Shown piece after piece: positions 23,809 to 35,395 of a DNA stretch of 64,000 nt. Position 1 is the first letter of the stretch; each line of letters opens with the position of its first letter. The notes under the pieces were generated by a model. The model did no database searches and was not told where the DNA came from. It saw only the letters and a list, made by a program, of their open reading frames with translations. The translations under genes and the position numbers were made by a program. Origin of the DNA: Omphiscola glabra (taxonomy: Eukaryota > Mollusca > Gastropoda > Lymnaeidae); assembly GCA_964017045.1 (NCBI GenBank), contig OZ024797.1:19871307-19935306 (forward strand), written 5' to 3'.

Positions 23809-23996
23809 CAAGGCCGGCCTTAGTCCTCTGCAACCTATGCGGTCGAAGTGGGCCCCACACTTTCATAGGCCCCCGCCCCGAATTTATTTTCTAAAACAAA
23901 ACCTTAATTTTCACTTATTATCCTTATCCTCTACCCAGAAGGGGCACCGCGCAATCCGTTTCGCCGAGGCCCTTGCCATTGTTAGGGTCGGCCCTG
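23809..23996. mobile_element. hAT-type MITE, family A copy 2, with 8-bp TSD
   Basis: 188 bp starting CAAGGCCGGCCTTA and ending TTAGGGTCGGCCCTG. It is flanked by a perfect 8-bp direct repeat TGTATAGG at 23801-23808 and 23997-24004. Same family as 3664-3849 and 58459-58605. Confidence 0.95.
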
Positions 23997-24088
23997 TGTA
24001 TAGGGTTCATCAACTTTACAGGATGGACACTTGACTGAGAGACACATAGAATCATCGAGTGTCGTATGAAGTCTGCAGCAAGGGCGCG

Positions 24089-25636
24089 ATAACGTTATTT
24101 AGCTATCCTTATATTTGTCGTGTGATAACTTTATTTAGCTATCCTTAGATTTGTCGTGTGATAACTTTATTTAGCTATCCTTAGATTTGTCGTGTGATAA
24201 CTTTATTTAGCTATCCTTAGATTTGTCGTGTGATAACTTTATTTAGCTATCCTTAGATTTGTCGTGTGATAACTTTATTTAGCTATCCTTAGATTTGTCG
24301 TGTGATAACTTTATTTAGCTATCCTTAGATTTGTCGTGTGATAACTTTATTTAGCTATCCTTGGATTTGTCGTGTGATAACTTTATTTAGCTGTCCTTAG
24401 ATTTGTCGTGTGATAACTTTATTTAGCTATCCTTAGATTTGTCGTGTGATAACTTTATTTAGCTATCCTTAGATTTGTCGTGTGATAACTTTATTTAGTT
24501 ATCCTTAGATTTGTCGTGTGATAACTTTATTTAGCTATCCTTGGATTTGTCGTGTGATAACTTTATTTAGCTGTCCTTAGATTTGTCGTGTGATAACTTT
24601 ATTTAGCTATCCTTAGATTTGTCGTGTGATAACTTTATTTAGCTATCCTTAGATTTGTCGTGTGATAACTTTATTTAGCTATCCTTAGATTTGTCGTGTG
24701 ATAACTTTATTTAGCTATCCTTAGATTTGTCGTGTGATAACTTTATTTAGCTATCCTTAGATTTGTCGTGTGATAACTTTATTTAGCTGTCCTTGGATTT
24801 GTCGTGTGATAACTTTATTTAGCTATCCTTAGATTTGTCGTGTGATAACTTTATTTAGCTGTCCTTAGATTAGTCGTGTGATAACTTTATTTAGCTATCC
24901 TTAGATTTGTCGTGTGATAACTTTATTTAGCTATCCCTAGAATTGTCCTGTGATAACTTTATTTAGCTATCCTTAGATTTGTCGTGTGATAACTTTATTT
25001 AGCTATCCTTAGATTTGTCGTGTGATAATTTTATTTAGCTATCCCTAGAATTGTCGTGTGATAACGTTATTTAGCTATCCTTAGATTTGTCGTGTGATAA
25101 CTTTATTTAGCTATCCTTAGATTTGTCGTGTGATAACTTTATTTAGCTATCCTTAGATTTGTCGTGTGATAACTTTATTTAGCTGTCCTTAGATTTGTCG
25201 TGTGATAACTTTATTTAGCTATCCTTAGATTTGTCGTGTGATAACTTTATTTAGCTATCCCTAGATTTGTCGTGTGATAACGTTATTTAGCTATCCTTAG
25301 ATTTGTCGTGTGATAACTTTATTTAGCTGTCCTTAGATTTGTCGTGTGATAACTTTATTTAGCTGTCCTTAGATTAGTCGTGTGATAACTTTATTTAGCT
25401 GTCCTTAGATTTGTCGTGTGATAACTTTATTTAGCTATCCTTAGATTTGTCGTGTGATAACTTTATTTAGCTATCCTTAGATTTGTCGTGTGATAACTTT
25501 ATTTAGCTATCCTTAGATTTGTCGTGTGATAACTTTATTTAGCTATCCTTAGATTTGTCGTGTGATAACTTTATTTAGCTATCCTTAGATTTGTCGTGTG
25601 ATAACTTTATTTAGCTGTCCTTAGATTTGTCGTGTC
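24089..25636. repeat. 36-bp minisatellite, 43 indel-free copies
   Basis: Forty-three copies of a 36-bp unit (core GATAACTTTATTTAGCTATC) that stay in perfect register for about 1.55 kb. Only substitutions occur (CTGTCC, CTTGGA, GATTAGTCG, AACGTTA). Every frame on both strands contains a stop, so it is non-coding despite the codon-multiple length. Confidence 0.97.
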
Positions 25637-26040
25637 TTTTCTTTGCCGTAATACATAACATTTTAAACAAATTTATTTACTGGAATATACATCTTGAAAT
25701 TAATAAAAATAGCTCTTTTAAAAAAAATATTAAAGAATAATTTAAGATTTCTAAATTGAACTTATTTTGAAAATACTCATGGCAATTAGGAGTATTATAA
25801 CGCCACTTTTTCAACAGACAAAATGAGTTTATGGGTGGTGCTCTCAAGTGGAGAATATTACATACTTTGAAATACATGCATGTTTTTAATTTGATTCATA
25901 TCTATATTTTTGTCTACTTTTTACGTAGAACTTTTGATTTACATACTTACCGATACATATCGGGTCAAGCTAGTCTCGTTCTGAACCACCTCCGCCATTC
26001 ATGTAAATTTCATGGCGCTTACTGCGCAGTGAATGTGTAG
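25637..26040. other. No recognisable feature
   Basis: AT-rich sequence between the 36-bp array and the hAT pseudogene. It may hold the 5' end of the element, but I see no terminal repeat. Confidence 0.4.
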
Positions 26041-27247
26041 TAAAAAATCGCATATCTCTAGTTTATTATCAGTGTCGCAGCTAATTATTTTTAATAATAT
26101 TTTAACCGTTATGTCTAAAAGTAGGTTAAAAGCTAGCTGTCAGCGGCATCGCTTGCTTATAAAAAGTGTAGATCAAATTTTAAAACGGATTGACCCAATG
26201 AATTTGTGCATACACTACTATCAGATGCGTCGTCAGAGTGGACTGTCAAGCTGGGTGAATTTTTAAACATTGTGAAATTGATGATGATGTTGTCTGTGAA
26301 ATGTACTTCAAAGCTAATGCAGGTGTGGATTTCTCTACAGGGACAAGGTCGGAGGCTTGGAAGATGGATGATCGTAAACGACATATCAAGCATAAGATAC
26401 ACACAGATGCTGTACAGAGACTTCATTCTATACAGTCAGGATGTGTACTGCGAATGCTTACAGAAAGTATCGCTGATCGAGGCATGAGAAAAGAAGCAGC
26501 ACAACGTAAAAGTGCTAAAGCAGACCAGGTTTAAATTTTGATTGACAACGTCCTCTTGGCTATCAGCATGAACACATCTATGAATGCGGTTCAATGCACA
26601 CACAACAATTAGGCTACGTATGCCCCACTCCCTGATAGCTGGCGTAGTAAGAATCACGCTTTTGAGTTGGTTGAAGCTATCGCTTCTCTACTGAAGGATG
26701 CTATGATTAGTGAACTTTGCAATGACAAGTTCCACACATTAACAGTAGATCAGAGTACTGATAACTTTGTTCGAATTGTAATAAATGAGGAGCTATTCGG
26801 CGTCATTGCAAGTGTGTTGGATATTTCTTACATCAAGTGGCGATTGTGAACGTGGAATTAAGCCCAATGAATAATATAAAAATAAAATCTAAAATTAGGT
26901 TGGAAGTTTTACAAGCAGACATGCTTATGAGGATTAAATCAGAAGGATGTACATCAGATTAACCTTGACGATGTGTATAAAAGATGAATATTGCTGAAAG
27001 ACAGACGCCAGAGTACCTCCAGAAATAAGTCAATCAAATGACTAGTGGCCATTGGTGTGTGTGTGTTTGGAGTTGTAAAAGTTTGCACCAAAAAAAATTG
27101 ATGCTTTAAAACTTTGCACACAACTGTATGATTTTGCACACGAACCAGCAAACCTTAGAGGAAACATTGCTTGTTATATAGAAGTAATGTATAAACGAAC
27201 TTGGAATAAACCGTTTTGGATGCAAGAGAGCAACATTTCTCATTTTT
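26041..27247 (+). pseudogene. Decayed, internally deleted hAT-family transposase
   Basis: Pieces of one transposase occur in order but in different frames. Near 26270-26534 there is a zinc-finger-like N-terminal segment containing RSEAWKMDDRKRHIKHKIH. From about 26630 DSWRSKNHAFELVEAIASLL leads into HTLTVDQSTDN, which resembles the first catalytic Asp region of hAT transposases. After 26826 the motif SGDCERGI and then MNNIKIKSKIRLEVLQADML plus LMRIKSEG match the C-terminal hATC dimerisation region. The catalytic core between the STD and CER motifs is missing, and stops and frameshifts separate the blocks. It resembles the KIAA1586/ZNF862-like branch of hAT proteins. The reading frame near 27195-27280 (KPFWMQESNISHFYDGF) runs straight into the 40-bp array. 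Confidence 0.7.
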
Positions 27248-28683
27248 ATGATGGATTCCAACTAAATGACATGCAAAATCTTGGTCCATGATGGATTCCA
27301 ACTAAATGACATGCAAAATCTTGATCCATGATGGATTCCAACTAAATGACATGCAAAATCTTGGTCCATGATGGATTCCAACTAAATGACATGCAAAATC
27401 TTGGTCCATGATGGATTCCAACTAAATGACATGCAAAATCTTGGTCTATGATGGATTCCAACTAAATGACATGCAAAATCTTGGTCCATGATGGATTCCA
27501 ACTCAATGACATGCAAAATCTTGGTCTATGATGGATTCCAACTCAATGACATGCAAAATCTTGGTCCATGATGGATTCCAACTCAATGACATGCAAAATC
27601 TTGGTCCATGATGGATTCCAACTAAATGACATGCAAAATCTTGGTCCATGATGGATTCCAACTAAATGACATGCAAAATCTTGGTCCATGATGGATTCCA
27701 ACTAAATGACATGCAAATTCGTTGTCCATGATGGATCCCAACTCAATGACATGCAAAATCTTTGTCTATGATGGATTCCAACTCAATGTTATACAAAATC
27801 TTTGTCTATGATGGATTCCAACTGAATGCCTTGAAAAATCTTGGTCTATGATGGATTCCAACTGAATGCCTTGAAAAATCTTTGTCTATGATGGATTCCA
27901 AATTAATGCCTTGAAAAATCTTTGTCTATGATGGATTCCAACTGAATGCCTTGAAAAATCTTGGTCTATGATGGATTCCAACTGAATGCCTTGAAAAATC
28001 TTTGTCTATGATGGATTCCAACTGAATGCCTTGAAAAATCTTTGTCTATGATGGATTCCAACTGAATGCCTTGAAAAATCTTGGTCTATGATGGATTCCA
28101 ACTGAATGCCTTGAAAAATCTTGGTCTATGATGGATTCCAACTGAATGCCTTGAAAAATCTTTGTCTATGATGGATTCCAACTGAATGCCTTGAAAAATC
28201 TTTGTCTATGATGGATTCCAACTCAATGACATGCAAAATCTTGGTCCATGATGGATTCCAACTCAATGACATGCAAAATCTTGGTCCATGATGGATTACA
28301 ACTCAATGACATGCAAAATCTTGGTCTATGATGGATTCCAACTCAATGCTATACAAAATCTTTGTCTATGATGGATTCCAACTGAATGCTATACAAAATC
28401 TTTGTCTATGATGGATTCCAACTGAATGCCTTGAAAAATCTTGGTCTATGATGGATTCCAACTCAATGACATGCAAAATCTTGGTCTATGATGGATTCCA
28501 ACTCAATGCTATACAAAATCTTGGTCTATGATGGATTCCAACTCAATGACATGCAAAATCTTGGTCTATGATGGATTCCAACTCAATGACATGCAAAATC
28601 TTGGTCTATGATGGATTCCAACTCAATGCTATACAAAATCTTGGTCCATGATGGATTCCAACTCAATGACATGCAAAATCTTG
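27248..28683. repeat. 40-bp minisatellite, 36 indel-free copies
   Basis: Thirty-six copies of a 40-bp unit (core ATGATGGATTCCAACTAAAT) in perfect register. Four unit types differ at ACTAAATGACATGC, ACTCAATGACATGC, ACTGAATGCCTTG and ACTCAATGCTATAC, and they occur in blocks, so neighbouring units are most alike. The first unit continues the pseudo-coding frame of the hAT remnant. A 40-bp period does not preserve frame. Confidence 0.97.
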
Positions 28684-29426
28684 ACAAATAATACTTGTTG
28701 AAATTAAACGAATAAGAGCATTACAGTTGCTTTGTGATAGTTACAGAATTGAAATCTTAATCATGTTTTTTTAAAAAAAACTGAACCAAAGAACATTATC
28801 CGGTCAACTGGTAATGCAATTCAAATACTTTTAGACCATGCATGTTGGCGCTGTTAAGGTTGAAACAATTCTATGTTCTGCTGGATTGAGTAATTCGTCA
28901 AGTTCTTAAAACACGTTGTAATACGTCGTACGATTCTTGATATCACTGAATAAACTCAAGTCCTTTTCATAACAATTATAACTTTAATAACTAATTATAT
29001 ATACAGGCTGCAACTTCAATAGACACATGCAGCTAGCTATGAGTCATAAATGAAACACATCCTACCCCCACAAAGTTCCACTCATGACTGCCGCACTACT
29101 AACATTTACGTCACATTAGCATAAATATACGTCACTAAGTCAAGCGAGGGAAGAGCGTTCACTACCTAATTAAAACTCTCTAACACACACCGCGCGTAAT
29201 TAACATAACATTCAGTCGTAACAATTATTAATGAACTCCCATACTCGACAAACTTGAGTGGTATGGCCACGTGACCAGAAAACAAGGGCTCGCCAAAGAA
29301 ATCATGCAGGATACAACTAGACGAGGGTGAAGGTTTTTGGTTTTTTCCGCACTTTTTGTATTGCATACTTAAACTTGATAGCGGGAAATTTTGCACCCGT
29401 CACGAATATCTCTTATTTATATTTCA
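28684..29426. other. No firmly assigned feature
   Basis: The first bases (LVEIKRIRALQLL in one frame) may be a further scrap of coding-derived sequence after the array. The remainder is unassigned. Confidence 0.4.
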
Positions 29427-29835
29427 AAGTGGCTATAGGTACACGGGTACCAGAAATGAGAGGTTGGATTAAAAAACGATTTAAAATATTATTGATGGGT
29501 TTATAAGACCAAATGAGGTATCAAATAAAAGATAATTGAATGTACTATACGTTTGAAATGTTAATTCTTCAGTTTTACTAAAATAAACTACCACAAATGA
29601 TATCCGAAAAGCATTGAGCTTAATGGTACCCGGGTTTGAAGGCGGCGCTGCGTGTCCGGGTCCATTTTGACTAATGCTATTCGGATGTCATTTGTAGTAG
29701 TTTATTTTAGTTAAAATGAAGAATTAAGTTTTCAATTATCTTTCATTTCATACCTCATTTGGTCTTACAAACTCCAACATTAATATTTTTAATCGTTTTT
29801 TAATTACAGCCTCTCAATTCTGGTACCCGTGCAAT
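29427..29835. mobile_element. Foldback element (GGTACCCGGGTACC family), copy 1
   Basis: Long inverted arms of about 170-190 bp: GTACCAGAAATGAGAGGTT on the left pairs with CCTCTCAATTCTGGTACC on the right, and ACTACCACAAATGATATCCG pairs with GGATGTCATTTGTAGTAG. The centre contains GGCGGCGCTGCGTGTCCGGG. Non-coding. Homologous to 33314-33608. The target duplication is not clear in this copy. Confidence 0.85.
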
Positions 29836-30107
29836 ATTGTGTGAAAAGTATTCCTTTTAAAAGTGGTTAGGACATCAGAATATTTAATATAGTTCATTGG
29901 CGTAAAATAAAAAGTGTATAGTGACGTAACATTGGCTGAAGAGGTGTAGCGATAGTTGGGATTTTCAACTGTGCGTTACTTGAGTTCATGTTTTGTCAAG
30001 TAACGTTAGTAGATGGGAAGTTACTTGACGCTCACAAAGCATGAGCTCCAGAAACTATAAAGATGTTATATCATAAATGACACAAAATATGATCTTTAAT
30101 TTCTATA

Positions 30108-30235
30108 TAAAATACACGCCTGCAAAGACAAAGCGATATTTAGTATCTACCACAAAATACACTCACGGAAAGACAAAGAGATATTTAATATCTACCACAA
30201 AATACACGCATGCAAAGACAAAGCCATGAATTCTA
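30108..30235. repeat. ~45-bp tandem repeat, 2.8 copies
   Basis: Three diverged copies begin AAAATACACGCCTGCAAAGA or a close variant, with GATATTTAGTATCTACCAC inside. Confidence 0.8.
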
Positions 30236-30514
30236 GACTAAACGACATCGTTTTAAAAAAATATTTCTGTAAAACGACATATTTTCCTGGAATCAAATCT
30301 GTAGATCCAACCAATGATATTGAAACAATATGTGGCATGGTTAGACCTGATGAGCGTTAGCCAGCAGCCAAACCCTTATGTTAATTATTATACGTGAAGT
30401 AAATATTCTCTTTACGTATTAGAAAAATAATATTGTTTAGTAAACTTTTTACAAATCTTGCAGTCGGCTTAAACATGTTATCTCTTAAAAAGAAAATGTT
30501 TCCAGAATGTATCA

Positions 30515-30519
<5 letters not shown>

Positions 30520-30561
<42 letters not shown>
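30520..30561. repeat. (GA)n microsatellite
   Basis: About 20 uninterrupted GA dinucleotides. Confidence 0.98.
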
Positions 30562-30566
<5 letters not shown>

Positions 30567-30925
30567 AAATGTGTACAACAAAGCAGCAAGTATTCTCTTT
30601 AAGCCACATCGAATTGTTTGACGTGTGTGACGCACGTGGAACAAAAAAAAAAAACACTTCCATCTCTGGTTTATAAGTCTCCACCGCCTGACTCAAAAAG
30701 GAAAGTTTTAGAGACATTGATGGAAGCAATTTAAAACAAATATAACAAACGTTTGAGCGTTAGATCTGGTCTGACCGGGAGCACAAGTCGTAGCCTAGTG
30801 TTGGATTGAAAGGGCAAAGTAGTCGAGGGCAAGTGTTTTTTTATTTTTTAAAGCGTAATGTTGCAGACTGTACGTTGTAAGAATGTGACCTCATTACGAA
30901 TTTCATTCAAACATCTTCAATAGAT

Positions 30926-31307
30926 GTCACATTAACTGTGCCCCCAAACAATGGAATTCTCTTCCACTACACATCCGCAATATATCAACTATCACAGCCT
31001 TCAAAACTGCACTCAAAACACATCTCTTTAAACTCTACTACCCCGACTGATTCCTCACATCTGACCGATAAACGCTGCTGCTGGTCGTCGTCCATGGCTT
31101 GTCATGTAAAAGTTCTGGTGTGGATGAGGTGAATATGCATTAGATTTTGTTTTGTCTCTATACATCTGTTCCTTATTCCATATATGTATTTTATGTTATT
31201 GTCACGATTATGTCTCTTTTAAAATATTTTTATGTACAGCGCGGTGAGCCTAGCCCTAGGCTGGGGTACCGCGCTATATAAGACAGCAAATAATAATAAT
31301 AATAATT
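30926..31307 (+). mobile_element. 3' end of a CR1/L2-like LINE with (TAA)n tail
   Basis: The last codons of a non-LTR reverse-transcriptase ORF are readable up to the stop at 31048-31050: CAPKQWNSLPLHIRNIST, then AFKTALKTHLFKLYYPD. This WNSLP...F(K)..LK..L pattern is the usual C-terminus of CR1/L2/Daphne-type ORF2 proteins. A 3' UTR follows, ending GCGCTATATAAGACAGC and (TAA)n at about 31289-31307. The bulk of the element is missing (5' truncation). Its terminal 38 bp is the unit of the array at 1-297. Confidence 0.85.
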
Positions 31308-32182
31308 GCCCGAGGAGCCGCATTAAGCCCGTGCGCCTGAATTTAGCGAACCCTAAATAACCGTTAACGTGCGACCAGTTTCTGGAACACTTGCTTGCTT
31401 CGAGATACTGGTTCTATACATTCTTCAAAAATGTCACTGGGTATACATACTTCTTTAGTGATGTTCTCCGGTGTTTGAAATACAGTTTAACCTGTGTAGA
31501 TATTTCTGTATATTGTGGTGTGTGGTCCTTTCAGTGTGGTCAGTTTATTCTACAGCGCGGTCGGTAAATTGATTTTTGTAGAGAAATTAGTGCATGGTGT
31601 GTTTATTAAAGGAACGGTTCTCATATAGGTGAAGAAGTAGGATCAGGGGAAAAAAAAATTTAATTATGTATTTTTTTTTTTTAAAGATCTTTGACTGAAT
31701 GGAACTGAAACGAAAACTGACTAGAGATCCATCATACGCTCAAAGGAACATGTTTAGTGAGTTTGATAGTTAGACCTAAGTGTTTAGCAAACGGAATCAA
31801 ATAAATTATTTAAAAACCAAACAACAAGCATCTAACTGTAACCCAGATTGTACATGTGGCCAAGAGAAATCATTTGTTTTAAAATAGTTGTCGGTACCTG
31901 ACATTACCTGTGTTAAGGCAGTATTCAAGGAACCAGTATCGTTGTCCTAACTGTGACCTTCGCTTTTGAAATATGTCGCCAAATGACTGACATTAAACAA
32001 AGCGTTCACATTTTTTTTTTTTTTAAAAGCGTCTCTTTGATGATAACCGAATTAACAAGAGTGTCCCTATGAAAAAAATACAGAGGATAAAATAATTGTT
32101 TATTAAGAAAATTGGGACACAGAAGAAGGTCGTAGTTTTTGTGAGCAGCGCGTGAGGAGGGAGTCTGAAAGTGGTGTGCAAT
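31308..32182. other. No recognisable feature
   Basis: AT-rich with poly-T tracts. No supported gene. Confidence 0.5.
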
Positions 32183-32445
32183 TTATTGTGTGCCGTTGAT
32201 GGTGTGCCGTTGATGGTGGGCCGTTGATGGTGGGCCGTCGATGGTGTGCCGTCGATGGTGGGCCGTTGATGGTGTGCCGTTGATGGTGTGCCGTTGATGG
32301 TGGGCCGTCGATGGTGTGCCGTTGATGGTGGGCCGTTGATGGTGTGCCGTCGATGGTGTGCCGTCGATGGTGTGCCGTCGATGGTGTGCCGTTGATGGTG
32401 TGCCGTCGATGGTGTGCCGTTGATAGTGTGACGCTAATAGTGTAC
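32183..32445. repeat. 14-bp minisatellite (GGTGTGCCGTTGAT)
   Basis: About 19 copies of GGTGTGCCGTTGAT with GGGCCG and GTCGAT variants. The His/Thr-rich minus frame is an artefact. Confidence 0.95.
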
Positions 32446-32946
32446 CGTTTATTGCGTAACGAAAAAAAAAATGGAAAAAAAAACATATTAGTGCTTAAAG
32501 CAATAGATTAATAAGTATTTAAAAAGAATTTTAAAAAATTAAAATTTAAAAATGTAATTGATTTAATAAATTGCTTTATATTAAATTGTTTATGCATATT
32601 GGCACTTCTTTAATAATGTACGTTTATTATTTATTAGAATAGATATGTGTTATTTTATAAAGTTGTCTAACCATTAGAATAATGAACCTTACAACACGGG
32701 GGTTGGGGGGGGGGGACTAATCTATATTTTTTGTTTGCCTGGACATGACGCTTGCTGATATTTGTTGCTGGCTTAATTATGATTTAATCTTGGACATAGA
32801 TATGGGTCATGTTAGAAGTCTAATTTGAAATTGCCTGCCAGCTGATTTATTTAAGAAAATTAGCTTCAACATCGTACCTCTTGGAATAATATCTCATCAT
32901 CATTGTAATTACTTTTAAAGATTAAAATATCGTATCAGGATTGAAA
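32446..32946. other. No recognisable feature
   Basis: AT-rich, with a short poly-G near 32704. Confidence 0.5.
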
Positions 32947-32948
32947 TA

Positions 32949-34162
32949 CAGTAGAACCCGGTTATGTCGATGGCCTCGGGGTTTGCCAAAAAGCGTCGAG
33001 ATAATCGAGGATCGACATAAACGAAAACCAATATGCGGCAAAATATTAACATGTGCTTGAAATGTCTTTATGTACATGATGTGCGTTAATAAATGAGAAT
33101 GTACATGCACGTGTTTTTGGAGTGGTTTTTTTTTACACAACAGCGTTGCCGTTATTTGTTTGATGAAGCGATCGGCATGCTATTAAAATGTACATACAGA
33201 ATGGAAAAAAAAATAAAAATATCACCACAATGTTTCGCCGTTATCGTGTGCCCGTATACCATTGCTTTGTGTTTTCATAAAGAGATCGCTGTAGTGGTCA
33301 TATTTAACATGACGGCTGCACCTATTGGTACCCGGGTACCAGAATTGAGAGGTTGTGATTAAAAAACGATGTACCCGGGTTTATGGCGGCGCTGCGTGTC
33401 TGGGTCCATTCTGACTAATGCTATTCGGATGTCATTTGTAGTAGTTTAATGTAGTTAAAATGAAGAATAAAGTTTACAAACGTATAGTCCATTCAATTAT
33501 CTTTCATTTGATACCTTATTTGATCTTACAAACCCAACAATAATATTTTAAATCGTTTTTTAATCCCAACCTCTCAATTCTGGTACCCGGGTACCAATAG
33601 CCACTTCGTAACATGACATAGTCACAACACACTGAAGTCCGCCAACACGTCTTTCCGTGCTGTGACGTCATTATTTCGCTCGGCGGAACCAACCTTCTCC
33701 CACCCGCAGATAGCTAGTTCACTGTGACACGCAAAGCAACAATATGACCATCACGATCAATACGTTACGTTGCGGTGATATTTTTATAACCTTTGACACA
33801 CCTACCAATCCCCCTACCCATGTGTCTCGCATGCCACAAATTTCCTTGACAACCAACAATGCACTGCTAAGATGTGGTTGTCGATACAAACGCGAAAATA
33901 CGGTAGTAAGATGGTGAAGTGGCATCGATAACTAACATTTTCAAAAGCTGGCGATTGGTCACGGGGATCGAGATAACCAACGTTAAGTGGCGAATTTGGC
34001 CCTCTTTTGTGCTCGAGATATTAGGGTTCGGCGACATAAAAGAATCGACATAACCGATGAGAAAATGCTAAGGCAAAGAGAAAATTTGGCGGTTCCACTT
34101 CCAAAACGTCAACTTAATAGGGTTGGCGAATTAACCGAGGTCAAGATTAGCGGGTTCGACTG
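32949..34162. mobile_element. Tigger/pogo-like non-autonomous element with TA TSD, carrying a nested insertion
   Basis: The left end CAGTAGAACCCGGTTATG and the reverse complement of the right end CAGTCGAACCCGCTAATC form terminal repeats of the Tigger/pogo type (Tc1/mariner superfamily). They are flanked by TA at 32947-32948 and 34163-34164. Subterminal motifs GTTATGTCGATTC and GTTATCTCGATCC recur, and inner arms (AAAAATATCACCACAATG versus AAAAATATCACCGCAACG) are inverted. No transposase ORF is left. Without the nested element the length would be about 0.9 kb. Confidence 0.8.
33314..33608. mobile_element. Foldback element (GGTACCCGGGTACC family), copy 2, nested, with 9-bp TSD
   Basis: Ends with CTATTGGTACCCGGGTACC on the left and its inverted complement GGTACCCGGGTACCAATAG on the right. 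The left arm has an internal deletion relative to 29427-29835. It is flanked by a 9-bp direct repeat TAACATGAC at 33305-33313 and 33609-33617. A 9-bp duplication with long inverted arms would suit a Mutator-like non-autonomous element; that classification is inference. Confidence 0.85.
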
Positions 34163-34167
34163 TATCC

Positions 34168-34265
34168 GGATTGTTATATCTTATCATGACTGTAAGATCT
34201 TATCAAGATGGTAATATCTTATCAGGAGTGTAATATCTTATCATGATTGTAATATCTTATCCGGA
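34168..34265. repeat. ~21-bp tandem repeat
   Basis: Four to five copies of the type TGTAATATCTTATCATGAT, diverged. Confidence 0.85.
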
Positions 34266-34492
34266 TGGATTGCTCGCTTTTGAAGTTCCTACGTTGCTTA
34301 TTATAAAGTTTCTTAAATTGATTTAAAAAAAGACGTTTCTCTCTTGGTATCCAAATAAACACATTTGAACAGAGAAACAGCTCTACGTCCTTAATTGGAA
34401 AATGTAAACAAAATAAATAATCATGTTATCATGTCATGCAGATGACCAAAGCAATAAAAAAATAGTCCATGTCTTAATGAGCCAAACGACCT

Positions 34493-34733
34493 TATACAAG
34501 GATTACATGCTACACTCTTTGTACAGCCAGATGTACAAGGATTACGTGCTACACTCTGTGTACAGCCAGTTGTACAAGGATTACGCGCTACACTCTGTGT
34601 ACAGCCAGTTGTACAAGGATTACATGCTACACTCTGTGTACAGCCAGTTGTACAAGGATTACGTGCTTCACTCTGTGTACAGCCAGTTGTACAAGGATTA
34701 CGTGCTACACTCTGTGTACTGCCAGTTCCCTCA
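34493..34733 (+). repeat. 39-bp minisatellite
   Basis: Six copies of a 39-bp unit (core TGTACAAGGATTACGTGCTA), reading on the plus strand as 13-residue repeats YKDYVLHSVYSQL within a 104-codon frame (34423-34737). Most unit differences change the amino acid, which gives no sign of protein-level selection. Confidence 0.92.
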
Positions 34734-34815
34734 TTGAAAAAATAAATCTTGAAACGCCTAAAACGAGGTTCACTCGGTTAAACGGAAGCAGTGTTTTAGA
34801 TCGTCTGGTAGCCGC

Positions 34816-34839
34816 TTCCCCCCCCCCCCCCCCCCCCCC
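34816..34839. repeat. Poly-C tract
   Basis: An uninterrupted run of about 23 C. Confidence 0.97.
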
Positions 34840-35281
34840 GGGAAGTCTGCCAGTGATATTGCGAGTCCATCTCAAGGTCAATAAAACCACATGCGCACAT
34901 TTCTTGGGACATTCCTCTCTTCGTGTAAATGCTTGCTTTAGAATTCGGATAATGAAATAAAAACTGTAACACATTTTTATTGAACGAGTTCCTAGAGGTC
35001 TTGGCTCTTGGGGTGCTTACAACATTTTTATAACATTTTCACCACGTTTTTTCACAAAAATTCGTGAGAACTGATTTTTTTTTTTAGTTGTGTGTTTAAA
35101 AAACATATTTACAAATTCCATCCTTTCCAATGTATGCTATAGAAAACAAACATTTTCTGTAGAGACGATGAAACAATTCTTGCTTAACTCAAAAAGTATA
35201 CGTATTGTTTTAAAATAAAATGTTACCAGATTAAAAAATAAAGACTCATTTGAAATAATTTAGTTAATTTATTGTATTGAG

Positions 35282-35385
35282 AGTCTCACAAGCCCATCAA
35301 TTATCTTTGGCGTTATGACGTAATTGGTAGCCAACTTCTTTGCCCTGACAGGGAAGACTGTGAATTATGTCATGCGCTTAATTTA
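35282..35385 (+). pseudogene. Short coding-looking remnant of unknown origin
   Basis: After an in-frame stop, one frame reads about 40 residues ending CPDREDCELCHALNLRL before a stop. It contains three Cys and one His in a compact spacing (C-x5-C-x2-C-H). Codon texture is unlike the surrounding low-complexity DNA. I do not recognise the family; it may be a transposon scrap or an exon piece. Confidence 0.2.
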
Positions 35386-35395
35386 AGACTATGAG

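Noticed and set aside
24089..25636. CRISPR-like array
   Set aside because: The 36-bp period has no spacers: the whole unit repeats head to tail, and the genomic context is animal.
27248..28683. CRISPR-like array with variable spacers
   Set aside because: The variable part falls into only four recurring types without unique spacers. It is a minisatellite with unit variants.
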